Origin: Whitmania pigra
Taxonomy: Eukaryota; Annelida; Clitellata; Hirudinida; Haemopidae
Assembly: GCA_021613335.1 (NCBI GenBank)
Contig: JAJTWR010000311.1
Coordinates: 124,001 to 188,000 of the forward strand
Direction: 5' to 3'
DNA: 64,000 nucleotides
Shown here: positions 12,517 through 22,939 of the stretch, piece after piece
How positions within the stretch are numbered: the first letter of the stretch is position 1
Layout of the letters: every line of letters starts with the position of its first letter
Notes under the pieces: generated by a model
Database searches by the model: none
The model's input: the letters and a program-made list of their open reading frames with translations, nothing else
What the model was told of the DNA's origin: nothing
Position numbers and translations under genes: made by a program

Positions 12517-13565
12517 ACAGAATTTTCGGATGACGAATGACTAATAAAAGAATAGAAACTAAGGGCATTTTCTTCTTAAAAGTGAACTATTATTGTTCAT
12601 TTATGATGATTTTAATAATCATCTATGTTGTATTTCAATGTTATGATTGGTTTTGTTGAGTTTGTAAGTTGAATTTGAAAGCAGAAGACTCCTAACCAAA
12701 TAAAGACAAACAAGGACTGTAGAATAACTTTTAATAGAGCTGAAATGAAACGCAATTCGTAATTGACAAAAACTCAACTCGAAACAAATACAAAACTAAA
12801 ACGGCTCTAAGTTCATTTGAATAAGGCTATCGGGGTGAAAAGGCCCCATTGTTAAAAGCAATGTTGCTGTTAGCAAATTCTCGCAAGATTGCGTTGCAGC
12901 GGAAAGTATACTAATTGTGAGAGGGCTTTTCTCTACCACGTAAGAAAAATAGACTCATTGTCGAGGAGAGACATTTTTGCAGATCCAATGATTGGACCGT
13001 CGCAGCCGACCTAGAAGGCTTGAGACGCTTTCCCCAACTGCTTAGGGATAGCAGCAGGAGTCCGGATGTTGCTCTCGCATCGTCGTCGTCAGGCGCCTTC
13101 ATTTTGATACAGTAGACTGCTCCATTGGAAGATAGGTTCGAAGCAGCAATGTGCTGAAAGCGGAGAAATGCTCTGAGCTAGCGAAAGATCTAGAGGAGAA
13201 CGGGCTTCGGGTAACGCCCATTTAAATTGGGGCGAGAGGTTTAGTTAGTAAGTCATTTCCTCACTCAAGTAGGTTTATCGAGCCGGAAAGGAACTAGGGC
13301 TGTGATAAAAACGTCGGAAGGTGCAGAGGCAGCATCGAGTTGGATTTGGGAGATGAGAGGCCGTAAGCGTTGCTAAGAAAAGAAATTCCGGTTTGGTTGT
13401 TGAGATGATGGCGCGATTTTGTATATAACTACTTTCAGGGTCAGTCCGACAGCGGAAGCGCGTGCTTCCTTAAGGGTGGCCCTTTGGGTTTATTTGAAAT
13501 TATTTGTTTTCGCTTTTTGTAAAAGTGTTTTTGTTTGTTTGATTCAATAAACTCACAAACCTTAA
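12517..13565. other. Intergenic, moderately GC-rich, no gene seen
   Basis: No coding family is recognisable. From about 12840 the base composition becomes noticeably richer in G and C than the surroundings, and an AATAAA lies at about 13542 just before the retroelement fragment. This could be the long terminal repeat or leader of the decayed Gypsy element that follows, but no second copy is present to prove it. Confidence 0.4.
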
Positions 13566-14163
13566 AAAAAACTGTTACATGTGTGGTAGTGCTGCACATT
13601 GGGCAGACAAGTGTAAGAAGGATGGTATTGCATGCAATTTTTGCGGCACCAAAGGCCATGACGAAAAAGTGTTTCAAAAAGATACCAAGAAACGTCGTAA
13701 AGAAATCATCAAGAGAATGCTTGATAATGAGTACAATTTGACGACAAAAATTTTGAATTCGATCTAGACAGCGATATACACGACAGTTTTATTTCGAGCA
13801 CAATATGGACAGAAATAGGCTGTCCATAGCTTCAAAGAAATTCCACAGAATACAGGTCAGCCACAGGAAATATCCTACCAATTTACTGATCATGCAAGAT
13901 CGATGCATCCATTCCAGAGAAGGAAAGCAAAGCATAACCCCAATTTGACTTCAAAACGTTTAAATTTGCTGGGAAGAGTCGCGATATTACAGCTACATGT
14001 AGATTTGAGTCAAGATCTCGAGGAATTATTCCGACCCGGATTAGGTTGCATAAAAGATTGTGAACTGGAAATTAAATTCAAGAATGAGGCCATGCCAGTA
14101 TTTCGGAAATCAAGAACGATTCCATTCGCTATCATGGAGGATCTAAATCAGACTCAATACTAA
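13566..14163 (+). mobile_element. Decayed Ty3/Gypsy retrotransposon fragment (nucleocapsid to pre-RT region)
   Basis: In the first frame there is a zinc-knuckle pair. CYMCGSAAHWADKC is a complete CX2CX4HX4C knuckle. The second begins CNFCGTKGH but has lost its last cysteine. A stop and frame change follow. The frame 13903-14163 then matches the linker between protease and reverse transcriptase of Gypsy elements: a NLLGR-like end of protease, LEELFRPGLGCIKDCELEI, then PVFRKSRTIPFAIMEDL. Reverse transcriptase itself is absent, since the copy ends about 14163. The fragment is inactive: it is frame-broken and lacks most of pol. Confidence 0.8.
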
Positions 14164-14258
14164 TCTATCTGCTATGAGTTCCTTGCTTAGCAATCCAACG
14201 ACTTGATGGATTTGCAAAAATCTGAATCAGTTACTTTAGTGATCTTTATTTAAACTCT

Positions 14259-14379
14259 GTGTCGTGTTCGAAACCCAGCCTGTACTGCCGCCAGCGCCCT
14301 TGGGAAGGAGCGCTATATAAATGGTTACAAGAAGCGCCTCTGACGCTATGCATATGGCGCTATATAAATGAAGTTACAA
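14259..14379 (+). repeat. tRNA-related SINE, 5'-truncated copy
   Basis: Begins GTGTCGTGTTCGAAACCC, which holds a B-box-like GTTCGAAACCC of a tRNA promoter. It continues through GCGCCCTTGGGAAGGAGCGC and ends in repeats of GCGCTATATAAATG. The same order occurs on the minus strand at 20685-20862, where the A-box head is also present. The AGCGCTATATAAATG tail is of the type shared by many SINEs mobilised by L2/CR1-like LINEs. Confidence 0.8.
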
Positions 14380-14445
14380 TATTATCTAATTCCTATTATT
14401 AAGCTAATATATATTATTAATTTTACATAACTAACACTAACTGAC

Positions 14446-14497
14446 AAGTCCAAATCATCATAGTTTTGCAACGGACTTTAATCAAATAAATATATAA
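14446..14497 (+). repeat. Short (about 50 bp) retroposon copy with AAATA tail
   Basis: Contains AAGTCCAAATCATC, a TTTTGCAACGGACTTTAATC link and a TCAAATAAATA tail, matching the copies at about 8334, 25409, 46229 and 60462. Flanking direct repeats are not clear at this site. Confidence 0.7.
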
Positions 14498-14509
14498 CTC
14501 TCATCAGCT

Positions 14510-14690
14510 CGCCTCTTTCGTCTCCTACTTCGCTTGGTTTTGACTCTTTCCTCGTTTCCGCTTGGCCGCGTCGCTCTTGCCTCGATGGTCTCTCGACGCT
14601 TGTCTCTTGACTCTATCTCGTGCTTGTTAATAAACCTCTAAAAATTACGAGCGTTAGTTTTATGTTGTAGTGCCGCAACACTTCCACAAC
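14510..14690 (+). mobile_element. Possible solo LTR-like segment
   Basis: A pyrimidine-rich, GC-richer stretch with TCTCGTGCTTGTTAATAAAC (a poly-A signal in a typical LTR R-region setting) followed by GTGCCGCAACAC. The layout resembles the end of a Gypsy-type long terminal repeat and lies 350 bases after the Gypsy fragment. No duplicate LTR or primer-binding site was confirmed. Confidence 0.3.
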
Positions 14691-15436
14691 TCTATTTCCA
14701 GATCTGCATATTTTTCCGCATTGAGCTCATTGCTACGTTTACCTCATCGAGAGATAATCTATGAAGATCCCCGCGTTGATGGGGTCGCTTGGAAGCTGAT
14801 GCATAATGACAAGGCCTATAGTCTCTAGAACTGGTTTGTTGTTTTCTCGATTTTCGAAATAACAGGAGCTGCGAAATAACTTTTTGTTTGGTCGATGCTT
14901 TTCGAGTCACTGGCTGCTCTGGTTCGGCAAATTGTTCACTACGTCGTATGAAGTCTGGTATAATCCAGAATAAAAATTTGAAGAATTGGTCATCGCGAAT
15001 AACATAACGTAACTAACGTAAGGACCGTATAACATTAATTCATAGCTTCTTCAACACTCCTTTCTAATTGCTTTTCAGATTTTTTAATCGTTTGTTATGT
15101 ATAGCTTGCATCCATGCCCTCCTTTGGAATTTTTTTGGTGGCCCCAAAGAAATGTTTCAGTCGCAAATTTTCTGGTCCTGTTAATTATCTTGAACGTTTC
15201 TATGATGATATGTTCAGAGGCTGAGGAACTTATCTTATGTTACGAACTTCCTGTTATGTTCATAAGCGGCTTCGTTGCAAGCTAGCAGTCACGCAGTGGC
15301 AAAATGGTTGTCGTTGTTGGTAATGGAGGTTGTAACCGCAACTGTCGCATTAACCTCGGAAAAATTGAATTCGACTTACGTATGAGAGACTATCATCGCG
15401 ATTCTGATACGTTTGTTTATATATATTCCTATAAAA
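14691..15436. other. Intergenic, no feature recognised
   Basis: Open frames here (14692-14910 minus, 15097-15285 plus) have no family motif and no splice-supported neighbours. I see no RNA gene or repeat that I can name. Confidence 0.5.
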
Positions 15437-17315
15437 TCACGAACTCAATGCAGTATCATTATCAAAGTCACTGAAGCTAATGTCGTAATGATCCTCTAAA
15501 AATTGCAGTGCGGCAGTGCTGCTGACGAAAGAGTTGAAGATTCGCCTGTCTGATTTGGGAAGTACATTTTCAAGCATGTAGATGAGATGGTTGTGGAATT
15601 GCTGGAAAGGAGTTCCATAGTCCTTAGCTAATTGGACCTGAATATAAATAATAAGCATTTATAAGTGAAATTCGCTTACCAGTTATTGATAATAAACATT
15701 CATTTCATTTGTTAGTAAATCATGTGATACGCATTTATATCACCATTATATATTTATTTGTTCAGATCATCCATTGTCCATTATTAGCAAATAATTATAA
15801 TAATGATAGTTATTACAATTTTTAATAACATTATGATGGTAATTTATCGCTTCAGAATTATTACTAAAATACTATAGTTAAGAAAAAACTTAAGAAAAAC
15901 TCAATTAAGGTTAAACCAACCCAATCAACAACGCACTGCTTTGGTGTAAATTCATGACCGGCAAACATTGCAGGATTAGAAAGCATACCTCTGGCGGCCA
16001 TAGCACCTTAAATAATAAATAACGTAATTAAATTTGAGATACATCTTATTGATAAACTCCAACCTTTGGCTCCAGTTAATGCACAGACTCTCTGGGCATC
16101 CTTCAGACTCTTGATGTCACCATTCGCAATGATTGGTATTTTCAAGCTATCAGCAATAACCTTGATGGCATTCCAATCAGCTGCTTGACATCTTTGTTCG
16201 GGAGTTCTGCCGTGTACGGTTATCCAGGAACATCCAGCAACTTCTGCTCTTTTACACAACTCCACAGTCTTTCTATTAATTCAAAAATTAAAGTAAAATA
16301 CCTATCACAAAAAATAAACAATATTTACAAACCTAATATCATTGGACACTCGAACTTTGATTGAAATTGTAAAATCGTTTCTGTTAATAATTCTTCTGGT
16401 ACATGATACCATGTCAGCAAGCAATTCTGGATTCTTCAGAAGACAACAACCATAACCTTCTTGAATTGCCCACCTTCAATAATAAGTTGATAATAAGCTT
16501 TTATCACCAATGCCTAGCAAATGTATACTTTAACACATTCTAAATTTTAACACGTTGTCATTTGCAACTGTTGATGGCCAGCTTAAAATGAAGCTTGCCT
16601 CATCAATAAATGATGTGATTCTGAGATCTAATGCTTCATCACTGGCTATAAAAATGTTGAAAGAGTCAACAACCTCTGTGGACATCCACAATTCAAATCC
16701 ACTCCATCACAGTAGCTTCAAACAATGAAATACACTTAAGTAACAAATAACTTCACAACATAAAAAAAGTAATGCACCCACTCCATGACCATTGCACTTG
16801 CCTTTGAAAGCACTTGAGGGCATTTTGCAGCAAACTGAACAATCAGAGGCTTATCATCTTCATACACAAAACCAAAGATATGCATTATGTAGATTATATT
16901 TATTAACGCAACATCTAAATCTAAACAAAACCTAAATCATAATTAAAATCATTTTCTCTGGCTGAAGAAGACTTTACAAAAGACTCTGCAACAATCATTG
17001 GTGTGAATGTCAGATCACATCCATATTTCCTTACTAGTTTTCTGAACGGGAGGCTGGAAAACAATGAAAAGCATGAATACTGCATCAAAACACGTCCTAC
17101 AAAATAAGAAACACTAGCCTAGAAAACCGAACCATAGGAGCACAAGCTTTAACAATTTCGCAAGACTGAAAAAGATCTGAGGGCGTTTTATGCTGAGGGT
17201 AAGTTACCATTTCAGAATATTTAAATGTCTGCGTTCTGTTAATTGATTGGTGAGACGAAACACGATTTTGGAAATGGTCAATAAGAGTTCCTGAAAAACT
17301 GCAGCGACGAATCAA
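15437..17315 (-). CDS. DUS4L: tRNA-dihydrouridine synthase, DUS4-like
   Basis: FMN-dependent enzyme that reduces uridine to dihydrouridine in the D-loop of cytoplasmic tRNAs (DUS4 family, positions 20a/20b). Exons: 17119-17315 (start at 17315, or at the internal Met at 17210), about 16931-17053, about 16782-16860, about 16680-16712, about 16334-16475, about 16064-16263, about 15919-16008 and 15437-15639. Family motifs run in order: CAPMVRFS, the FTPMIVAESF block, LIVQFAA, GVDLNCGCPQ (active-site cysteine loop), GYGCCLL, SIKVRVSND, WITVHGRTPEQR, IPIIANGDI (FMN phosphate site), AARGMLSNPAMF and a carboxy-terminal HNHLIYMLE block. Length is about 330 residues, as in human DUS4L. The first intron needs a GC donor at 17117-17118. 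It is head-to-head with HEXIM. Confidence 0.93.
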
Positions 17316-18150
17316 AGCCCCACGCTAGTTATGATCAGCATATAACCACCGCTAAAATAAAAGCACCAACGTTTATAATAAATATTCATTAACTTAGGCT
17401 TTAATGTCTATTTTTATCTTAACGAATCATTCGTTCACCAGTAACTGCCGTATAGTGAAGTTCAAGGATGTTTGTGCTTCAATAATCCACGTTTCAGCTG
17501 TTAACAGTTGAATTAATTTATAAATCAAATGTGCATCAACATAATTGTTTTGATTAACACTGCTAAGCAATTTACGCATAATTTTAATCAGCGTTTAGTT
17601 TTAAAAACGTTTTTAAATCAAATTTTAGCTACGATTTAATAATTAATTTATTAAAAATAGTTTTAAATTTTGGTTGTTACAACATTTAAAACAATCTTCA
17701 TTCTAAAATTAGCGTTTGTTTTTTGTATTAATCCGCGATTACCAGTATTGTCAACACCAATATCGATTCCAAACTATTAAAAACATAATTATTATTGCAA
17801 TATACAGTTCATTTTAAATTTGTCGTTAAATTTTAATTAAAAGTCGGTATTAGAATTTTGATTAACGGAACTATTTTGTAAGCAGAAGCAGTAAACAGGC
17901 TTCTTAGCTATAAAATTGGTCGAACGTGAAAAGCCTTTCGTAGATCGTTGTGATCGCGTCAGGGTACTGTTGGTCGTTCGCTCGGTTGTGTTTACATGCT
18001 CTATTTATGAATATTAATATAAGTTATTATTTATTATTAAGTACTTGAATAATTTTAGATTTATTAAACAGTTTTGTATACAAAGGCTTAGTTTGAGAAT
18101 TAATCTGCATTTTATCGGTAGCTCGCTTGAAAAGAATATTTATAACCTTT
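17316..18150. promoter_or_regulatory. Divergent promoter region between DUS4L and HEXIM
   Basis: The two genes start about 0.8 kb apart and point away from each other. The interval is AT-rich, with one less AT-rich block at about 17910-18000. I see no defined core promoter element. A shared or back-to-back promoter is inferred from the spacing only. Confidence 0.45.
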
Positions 18151-18858
18151 ATGATGATGGAAGTTGGACGTGCAGGTCCCACTGATTCCAACGGGAAGGT
18201 AATAGAAGGGGCCAGCGACGTGATTCCGCCTGTAACAGCTGATGTCAGCAGCAATGAAAAGAATCTCAGCGATGGTAAAAGAAAAAGATGTCGCCGAAAG
18301 CGAAAGGCCGGTTATCATCACAGAAATTGGAAATTGTCCTGGGATGTTGAGAAGCAAGCGTTGGGAGACGGTCTAAAGTTCTACAAAAGGGCGACTTATT
18401 TGCCTCTCCAACCGATGGCTCCGTGCAACACGAACGAGTTCTTGATGCAAGATCGCGGGTCGCAATTTACGCCGACTCTGACGGATGATAAACCAAGGGA
18501 AAGGACGCGTTCTCGTAGGAAGTCCACGACAGAAGAAAGGAGCCCGGGAATGGAAGACAGATCCCCAGGTGACGGAGGCTCCAGTGAAGATCTGTTTACT
18601 TCTAACGAATCCGACTACGAGGATGATTACGAAGCTTTCTCGAGAGAGTATCGGAAAGAAGTGGAAAATCAGCGGATGAACGTTTTGCAAGCCATGCGAA
18701 AAGAAGATTTGATAAGGGAGTGCTGGAGGTTGGACGCACTTCTGGAGCAGTACCAAAGTGAAAATGAGAAGCTGAAAAGAGAAAGAGACATCCTTATCCA
18801 GATGCGCGATTCTGATCCCCAGCTCAATCCGACGATCGCTTCGGACGAAGTAGAGTAG
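18151..18858 (+). CDS. HEXIM1: HEXIM, P-TEFb (CDK9/cyclin T) inhibitor
   Basis: HEXIM binds 7SK RNA and then blocks CDK9 kinase in the 7SK snRNP, holding back transcription elongation. The gene is a single exon of about 235 codons. An ATG cluster lies at 18151, 18154 and 18157, with an in-frame upstream ATG at 18127; the cluster is the more likely start. Features in order: an arginine/lysine-rich RNA-binding motif (KRKRCRRKRK) followed by NWKLSWD; the P-TEFb inhibitory motif PMAPCNTNEFLMQD, where vertebrates have PYNT; an arginine-rich stretch; an acidic region (SNESDYEDDYEAF); and a carboxy-terminal coiled coil (MRKEDLIRECWRLDALLEQY...) that binds cyclin T. Family assignment is firm. HEXIM1 and HEXIM2 are a vertebrate duplication, so the symbol covers both. 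Confidence 0.93.
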   Translation: MMMEVGRAGPTDSNGKVIEGASDVIPPVTADVSSNEKNLSDGKRKRCRRKRKAGYHHRNWKLSWDVEKQALGDGLKFYKRATYLPLQPMAPCNTNEFLMQDRGSQFTPTLTDDKPRERTRSRRKSTTEERSPGMEDRSPGDGGSSEDLFTSNESDYEDDYEAFSREYRKEVENQRMNVLQAMRKEDLIRECWRLDALLEQYQSENEKLKRERDILIQMRDSDPQLNPTIASDEVE

Positions 18859-20220
18859 GTTTCCGTTTGTTTTTGTAAATGTCGTTTAAATTAAGTTGCT
18901 GTCGATAATGCACGTTCACGTAACTCGTTTCGTTCCAGGACCAATGATGCGCCTCCGCTGACTGATGACGTCGACTGATTTTGATTTTGTTTTGCACTCA
19001 GAATGTGACCCTGTTTAAGATACGGCAGCATCTTGGAATTATCCTATTCTTGAACGATTCACGTATTATGTATATATTTGTTTGAATGATCTTTCTTTTG
19101 ACCGTCTTGGGTTCATTTTTTGAGAAGCGAGAAAATGTTTCTCGGTGGTTTTGTTTGGTGAAGATGGGTGGTCTAAAATGTGTTTATTTTACTGGAAATG
19201 CCCGTTGTTCTTGGACCTGATAACGGGACGCTTTCTAATTTAGCATGTGCACTTGAGCGAACGATTAGCGAGTTTTGCGTACGATAGTACGATTGGTAAG
19301 AAAAATCTGGGATTTAGGACATCGTTGAGCTCGTTCGATGTCGCCTTACATGACGGGCACAGGTGTGGCAAGCAGAATATCATTACTTGGGAGGTGTGTT
19401 CACGAAGTATTACAGGATGTAAGTGAGATGGGCAGAGGAGGATTGCCATAAACGCAAGTGGTGTTGGTTTTGCTTATGAATTTTGAAGTTGATGATTAGA
19501 TTTGAGGGAAGGGCGCGTTTTATTAAAGTGGTTATCTTTGGTCGTTTTTATTGGTCGTCGTCGGAGCCCCGGCTTCACGATTTCGCTTTTGTAGGCCAGC
19601 TCCGATAAACTTGTATCGGGTTAATAATGAATTATTAACTATTTTCTGCATAATATGACTCTTTACGTAATCAAAGTAGATGCAGTCAATGTAATGAAGA
19701 CAAGTTTACGGGATGAATAATTTATCGTTTATGAAAGGCGTTGTTAAATCACATCAGCCCCATCCTCAATGAACTCCATGGGCTGTGGATTGAGCGCAGG
19801 ATTGAGTTACAAATAGCACTTCTAGTCTTAAATTGCCTCAGATGGCTCCTCCGTATCTTGCGTCAAAAGTCCTCCATGACATGCCGAAAACGACTTAGAT
19901 CTCTTTTTTCTGGCCGGGCGACTCGAAGGTGCCGGGGACAGGTCGTCTAGGGTCGCTGACCCGAGGATCTGTAGCCAACTTTCACCATAGGTCACGTCTG
20001 CAGTTACCATTGAAGGCTTCAACAAGATTCTGAGGACGCACCTGTTCATTGGCCTTGAAGTTCATTGGTGGACTTAGGCCACTTTAAAGATTGCCTTAAA
20101 TTCATTATTTCCAATGGATAGCTCAGTTTTGCTTTTGTATTTGTGATTGTATTTTTTGTTTATCGTGTGAATGCACTAGGTATCCAATTAGATCCAATAA
20201 ATATTTGGAAATACAAACAG
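18859..20220 (+). other. Probable HEXIM 3' untranslated region
   Basis: After the HEXIM stop there is about 1.35 kb without plus-strand coding signals, ending near an AATAAA at 20196-20201. A long 3' UTR is the simplest reading. The opposite strand contains a small coherent open frame at 19828-20065, listed separately. Confidence 0.45.
19828..20065 (-). CDS. Unidentified small protein-like frame, interrupted by a 10-nt shift
   Basis: From an ATG at 20065 (context CACCAATG, in-frame stop upstream) the frame reads MNFKANEQVRPQNLVEAFN and would stop soon after. If the 10 bases at 19998-20007 (GTAACTGCAG on the minus strand) are skipped, the reading continues for about 55 more residues: TYGESWLQILGS, a serine/proline stretch, RPARKKRSKSFSACHGG and a TEEPSEAI end at a TAA. 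Both halves look protein-like and the junction is seamless. No family was recognised. It could be an exon of a minus-strand gene, an old gene with an indel, or chance. Confidence 0.3.
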
Positions 20221-20513
20221 ATGTGAAGGCGCTTGTTTTTAGTATTTTATTAATATCTTATGTAAAAATAAGACCACGATTCAAAGAAATGTCAGTTTAT
20301 AATCGTTAATGCACTCCTATCGGAGTGTGTGGGGCAAGCGGGCTAGGTGCGAACTATCGTACCGTTCATGTTGTTAAATATTAATGTTATATTTATTGTA
20401 AGTGGTGGCAGTAATGAACGCAATTACAGTTAGCTGCATCACAAAAATGTAAAGCCTACAATTAATTTTTTTTTAATTTGTGAGAAACATCGCTCACTGT
20501 GGCTTGACCGTCC

Positions 20514-20548
<35 letters not shown>
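20514..20548. repeat. (ATT)n microsatellite
   Basis: Uninterrupted ATT repeat of about 11-12 units in the intergenic region between HEXIM and the aquaporin. Confidence 0.95.
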
Positions 20549-20549
<1 letters not shown>

Positions 20550-20684
20550 AGATTCAAACTTATGCTAACCCATGAGAACCAGTAACTTATTATTTTTATA
20601 AAGCCTTCCATATGCAGGATACATGGACTGCTCTTTTAGTTGTCTCTAACAACTGTGGACGACTCGAATCTCTGAATTATTGTA

Positions 20685-20862
20685 ACTTCATTTACATAGC
20701 GCCATATGCATAGCGTCAGAGGCGCTTTTTTGAAACCATTTATATAGCGCTCTTTCCCAAGGGCGCTGGCGGCAGTGCAGGCTGGGTTTCGAACACGACA
20801 CATTACGACTGTTGCCATTACCGCCGTATGCAGGCACGTAACCCATTCAGCTAACCTGCACA
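20685..20862 (-). repeat. tRNA-derived SINE, near full-length
   Basis: On the minus strand it starts GTGCAGGTTAGCTGAATGGG, in which TAGCTGAATGGG fits a tRNA A box. About 45 bases later comes GTTCGAAACCC, fitting a B box, followed by GCGCCCTTGGGAAAGAGCGC and a double GCGCTATATAAATG-type tail. The order and spacing are those of a SINE transcribed by RNA polymerase III. The copy at 14259-14379 is the same family without the head. Confidence 0.85.
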
Positions 20863-21263
20863 CCGAATTATGGAGAGTTTTGAGGTGACACAATAAAATA
20901 TTTTATTTTTCTTAGAAGAGTTTATGAATTTCGAGTAACAAATGGTTTACATTATGCATTCACAAGCCGAATATAAATTACGATGATTAGTCAGATTTCA
21001 AAAGGCGGAAAATTTAATTTGTTTAACGAAACTCAAGCACCCATTCGGTCTGAAGCTTCAAATGTATTTGAACACTCATCTGCTTGAAATTGCTTTCGTT
21101 TATTTAAACAATTATTTTATGCATCTGCATTATAATGTATAATATAAATTATGTAGACATTTTTTTGAGTTCAATAGCATCAGTTGGACATTCTGTTTCA
21201 AGAAACAAAACGAAAAAACAGAATTCCTTGACGAAACGAGCATAAAATGCGAATGACAAAACA

Positions 21264-22939
21264 TCAGACACTGGCAGTTTTCACATCAGCAGTTTCCTTA
21301 ACTATGTGGATGATGTTGGCTCCATCGGATGAATAATCAGCTTCATCGTAATACTTGGATGTGAAGAATGCCTTGAACTTTTCCCTGCACGCGTTGACAG
21401 CAAAGACGAGATCGTACAAAAGAGCAGCCACTGCCCCTCCTACTAATGGTCCAACCCAGTACACCTAAGAAGTTAGGATGTTGAATGATCATATCCTTTC
21501 TAATAAAATTCATAGTTATAATCGCCATTACGTTGTAGATACCGTTTATAATTATAGCACAAACCGGTTGTCTTGGTTACCTACTAATTTTTAATTATTT
21601 TAAAATTAATGAAGAATGTCACAAAATTTGAATCTCGATCTCAACCATCTAGAAACATCGCTTAAAACATTATTTTATAAAATAATGTTAAATAAAACAT
21701 TATTAAAAAAACATTTAAAAAACCATTTAAAAAACCATTTAAAATAATGTTAAATAAAACATTATTAAAAAAAACATTTAAAATAATGTTAAATAAAACA
21801 TTATTAAAAAAACATTAAAAAAACATTTAAAATAATGTTAAATAAAACATTATTTTATAAAATTATGTTTAATATCACCACGTCAATAAAATGTTGCATG
21901 CATCATTAACAACTAAATATCTTCATGGGGAAACAAACCCAGTGGGATCCGAAATTGCCTGAGACAACTGCCGGTCCGAAAACACGAGCGGGATTGGTTC
22001 CTGCACCAGTCAATTTAACCTGAACATCAACAAGAATTTCAATGTACATTCCACAAATAGTTAATTCAAGATTATTCATCAATTGTCAAGCATTCTATTC
22101 CTAATGGATAACTTCATCGATGTCCTCGACGAACACCACGCGAATACATTTCACTCAATTCAACTTACAGCCCAGAAATGGCCGACAGTAACTGACAGTC
22201 CAATGGCCAAAGGACCAGTGGCGTTGAATCCGTTCTTCAGAGAATCGCAGGTTGAAAACACCACAAGTACGAGTAGGAACGTAATGAAAGCCTCCACGAG
22301 AAAACCTGAAAATTCTGTGACGGCCAAAGACGGGGCGCAAATGGCACCTTTCAGTTCGGAGTTGAAGTACGTCAGTAGGAGAACCAGGGAGCCCAATGTT
22401 GCTCCACAGCATTGGAAGGTTATGTAAAAGATGGCCTGGAAAAAAAGGGTTTTTGGAAGTTTCTTTTGCGAGTTATTATAATAATGCAGCGTTGATAATA
22501 ATAATTGAGTTACAATTATAATTATAACTGTAGTAACAATATTTATAATAATAATCATAATATATATATATATATATATATACTATCATTATAATTATTC
22601 ATTATCTGTGCTTTTGTAAATGATCGTAATTAAAATGTATAGTTAAAGTCAAGTCTAAGTTAGATTTTATAATCAGTCTACCTTGATTAAGCTCATCTTC
22701 CTGGTTACAAGGAAGCCAAATGTAACGGCGGGATTGATATGACCGCCACTGACGTGTCCAATAATCCAGACTACTGTGCCCACAGTCAATCCGAACCCTA
22801 GTGCTATGGACACGAGGTTGTCCCCGTAACCACAAGAACCACAACCGAAGAGCACGAGCAGAAAGGTGCCTAGAAATTCGGCGAGAACCGCCAACCAGAA
22901 TGAACTTTCCTTAATTTCTGAGATGAAAGCAGGCAGCAT
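21264..22939 (-). CDS. Aquaporin (AQP1/AQP4-like water channel)
   Basis: Six-transmembrane water channel of the plasma membrane. Four exons join in phase 0: 22682-22939, 22169-22435, 21939-22019 and 21264-21464, giving 268 residues, the usual family length. The ATG at 22939 has CAGTCACC before it. The first half holds EFLGTFLLVLFGCGS and the first pore motif GHVSGGHINPAVTFGF. The second half holds LVEAFITFLLVLVVFSTCDS, VGHFWAV (selectivity-filter histidine) and the second pore motif GAGTNPARVFGPAV, with the filter arginine. The last exon has the sixth helix YWVGPLVGGAVAALLYDLVF and a cytosolic tail. The filter looks like a classical water-selective type. It is head-to-head with ENL across about 2 kb. 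Confidence 0.95.
21664..21870. repeat. AT-rich tandem repeat of about 40-bp units in an aquaporin intron
   Basis: About four imperfect units, each containing AATAATGTTAAATAAAACATTATT, an internal palindrome in which AATAATGTT and AACATTATT are complementary, separated by A-rich spacers (AAAAAACATTTAAAA). The array lies wholly inside the last aquaporin intron. Confidence 0.85.
22561..22581. repeat. (TA)n microsatellite
   Basis: About ten TA units in the first aquaporin intron, within a longer tract of ATAATT-rich low-complexity sequence. Confidence 0.9.

Noticed and set aside
18373..18756. 127-codon minus-strand frame opposite HEXIM
   Set aside because: Reverse complement of a well-supported HEXIM exon; composition follows from the sense strand.
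19998..20007. IRE1/XBP1-type unconventional splice or antizyme-type frameshift at the 10-nt gap
   Set aside because: The flanking peptide has no bZIP or antizyme features, and the 10-nt segment lacks the paired stem-loops expected for IRE1 cleavage. Only the bare observation is kept.
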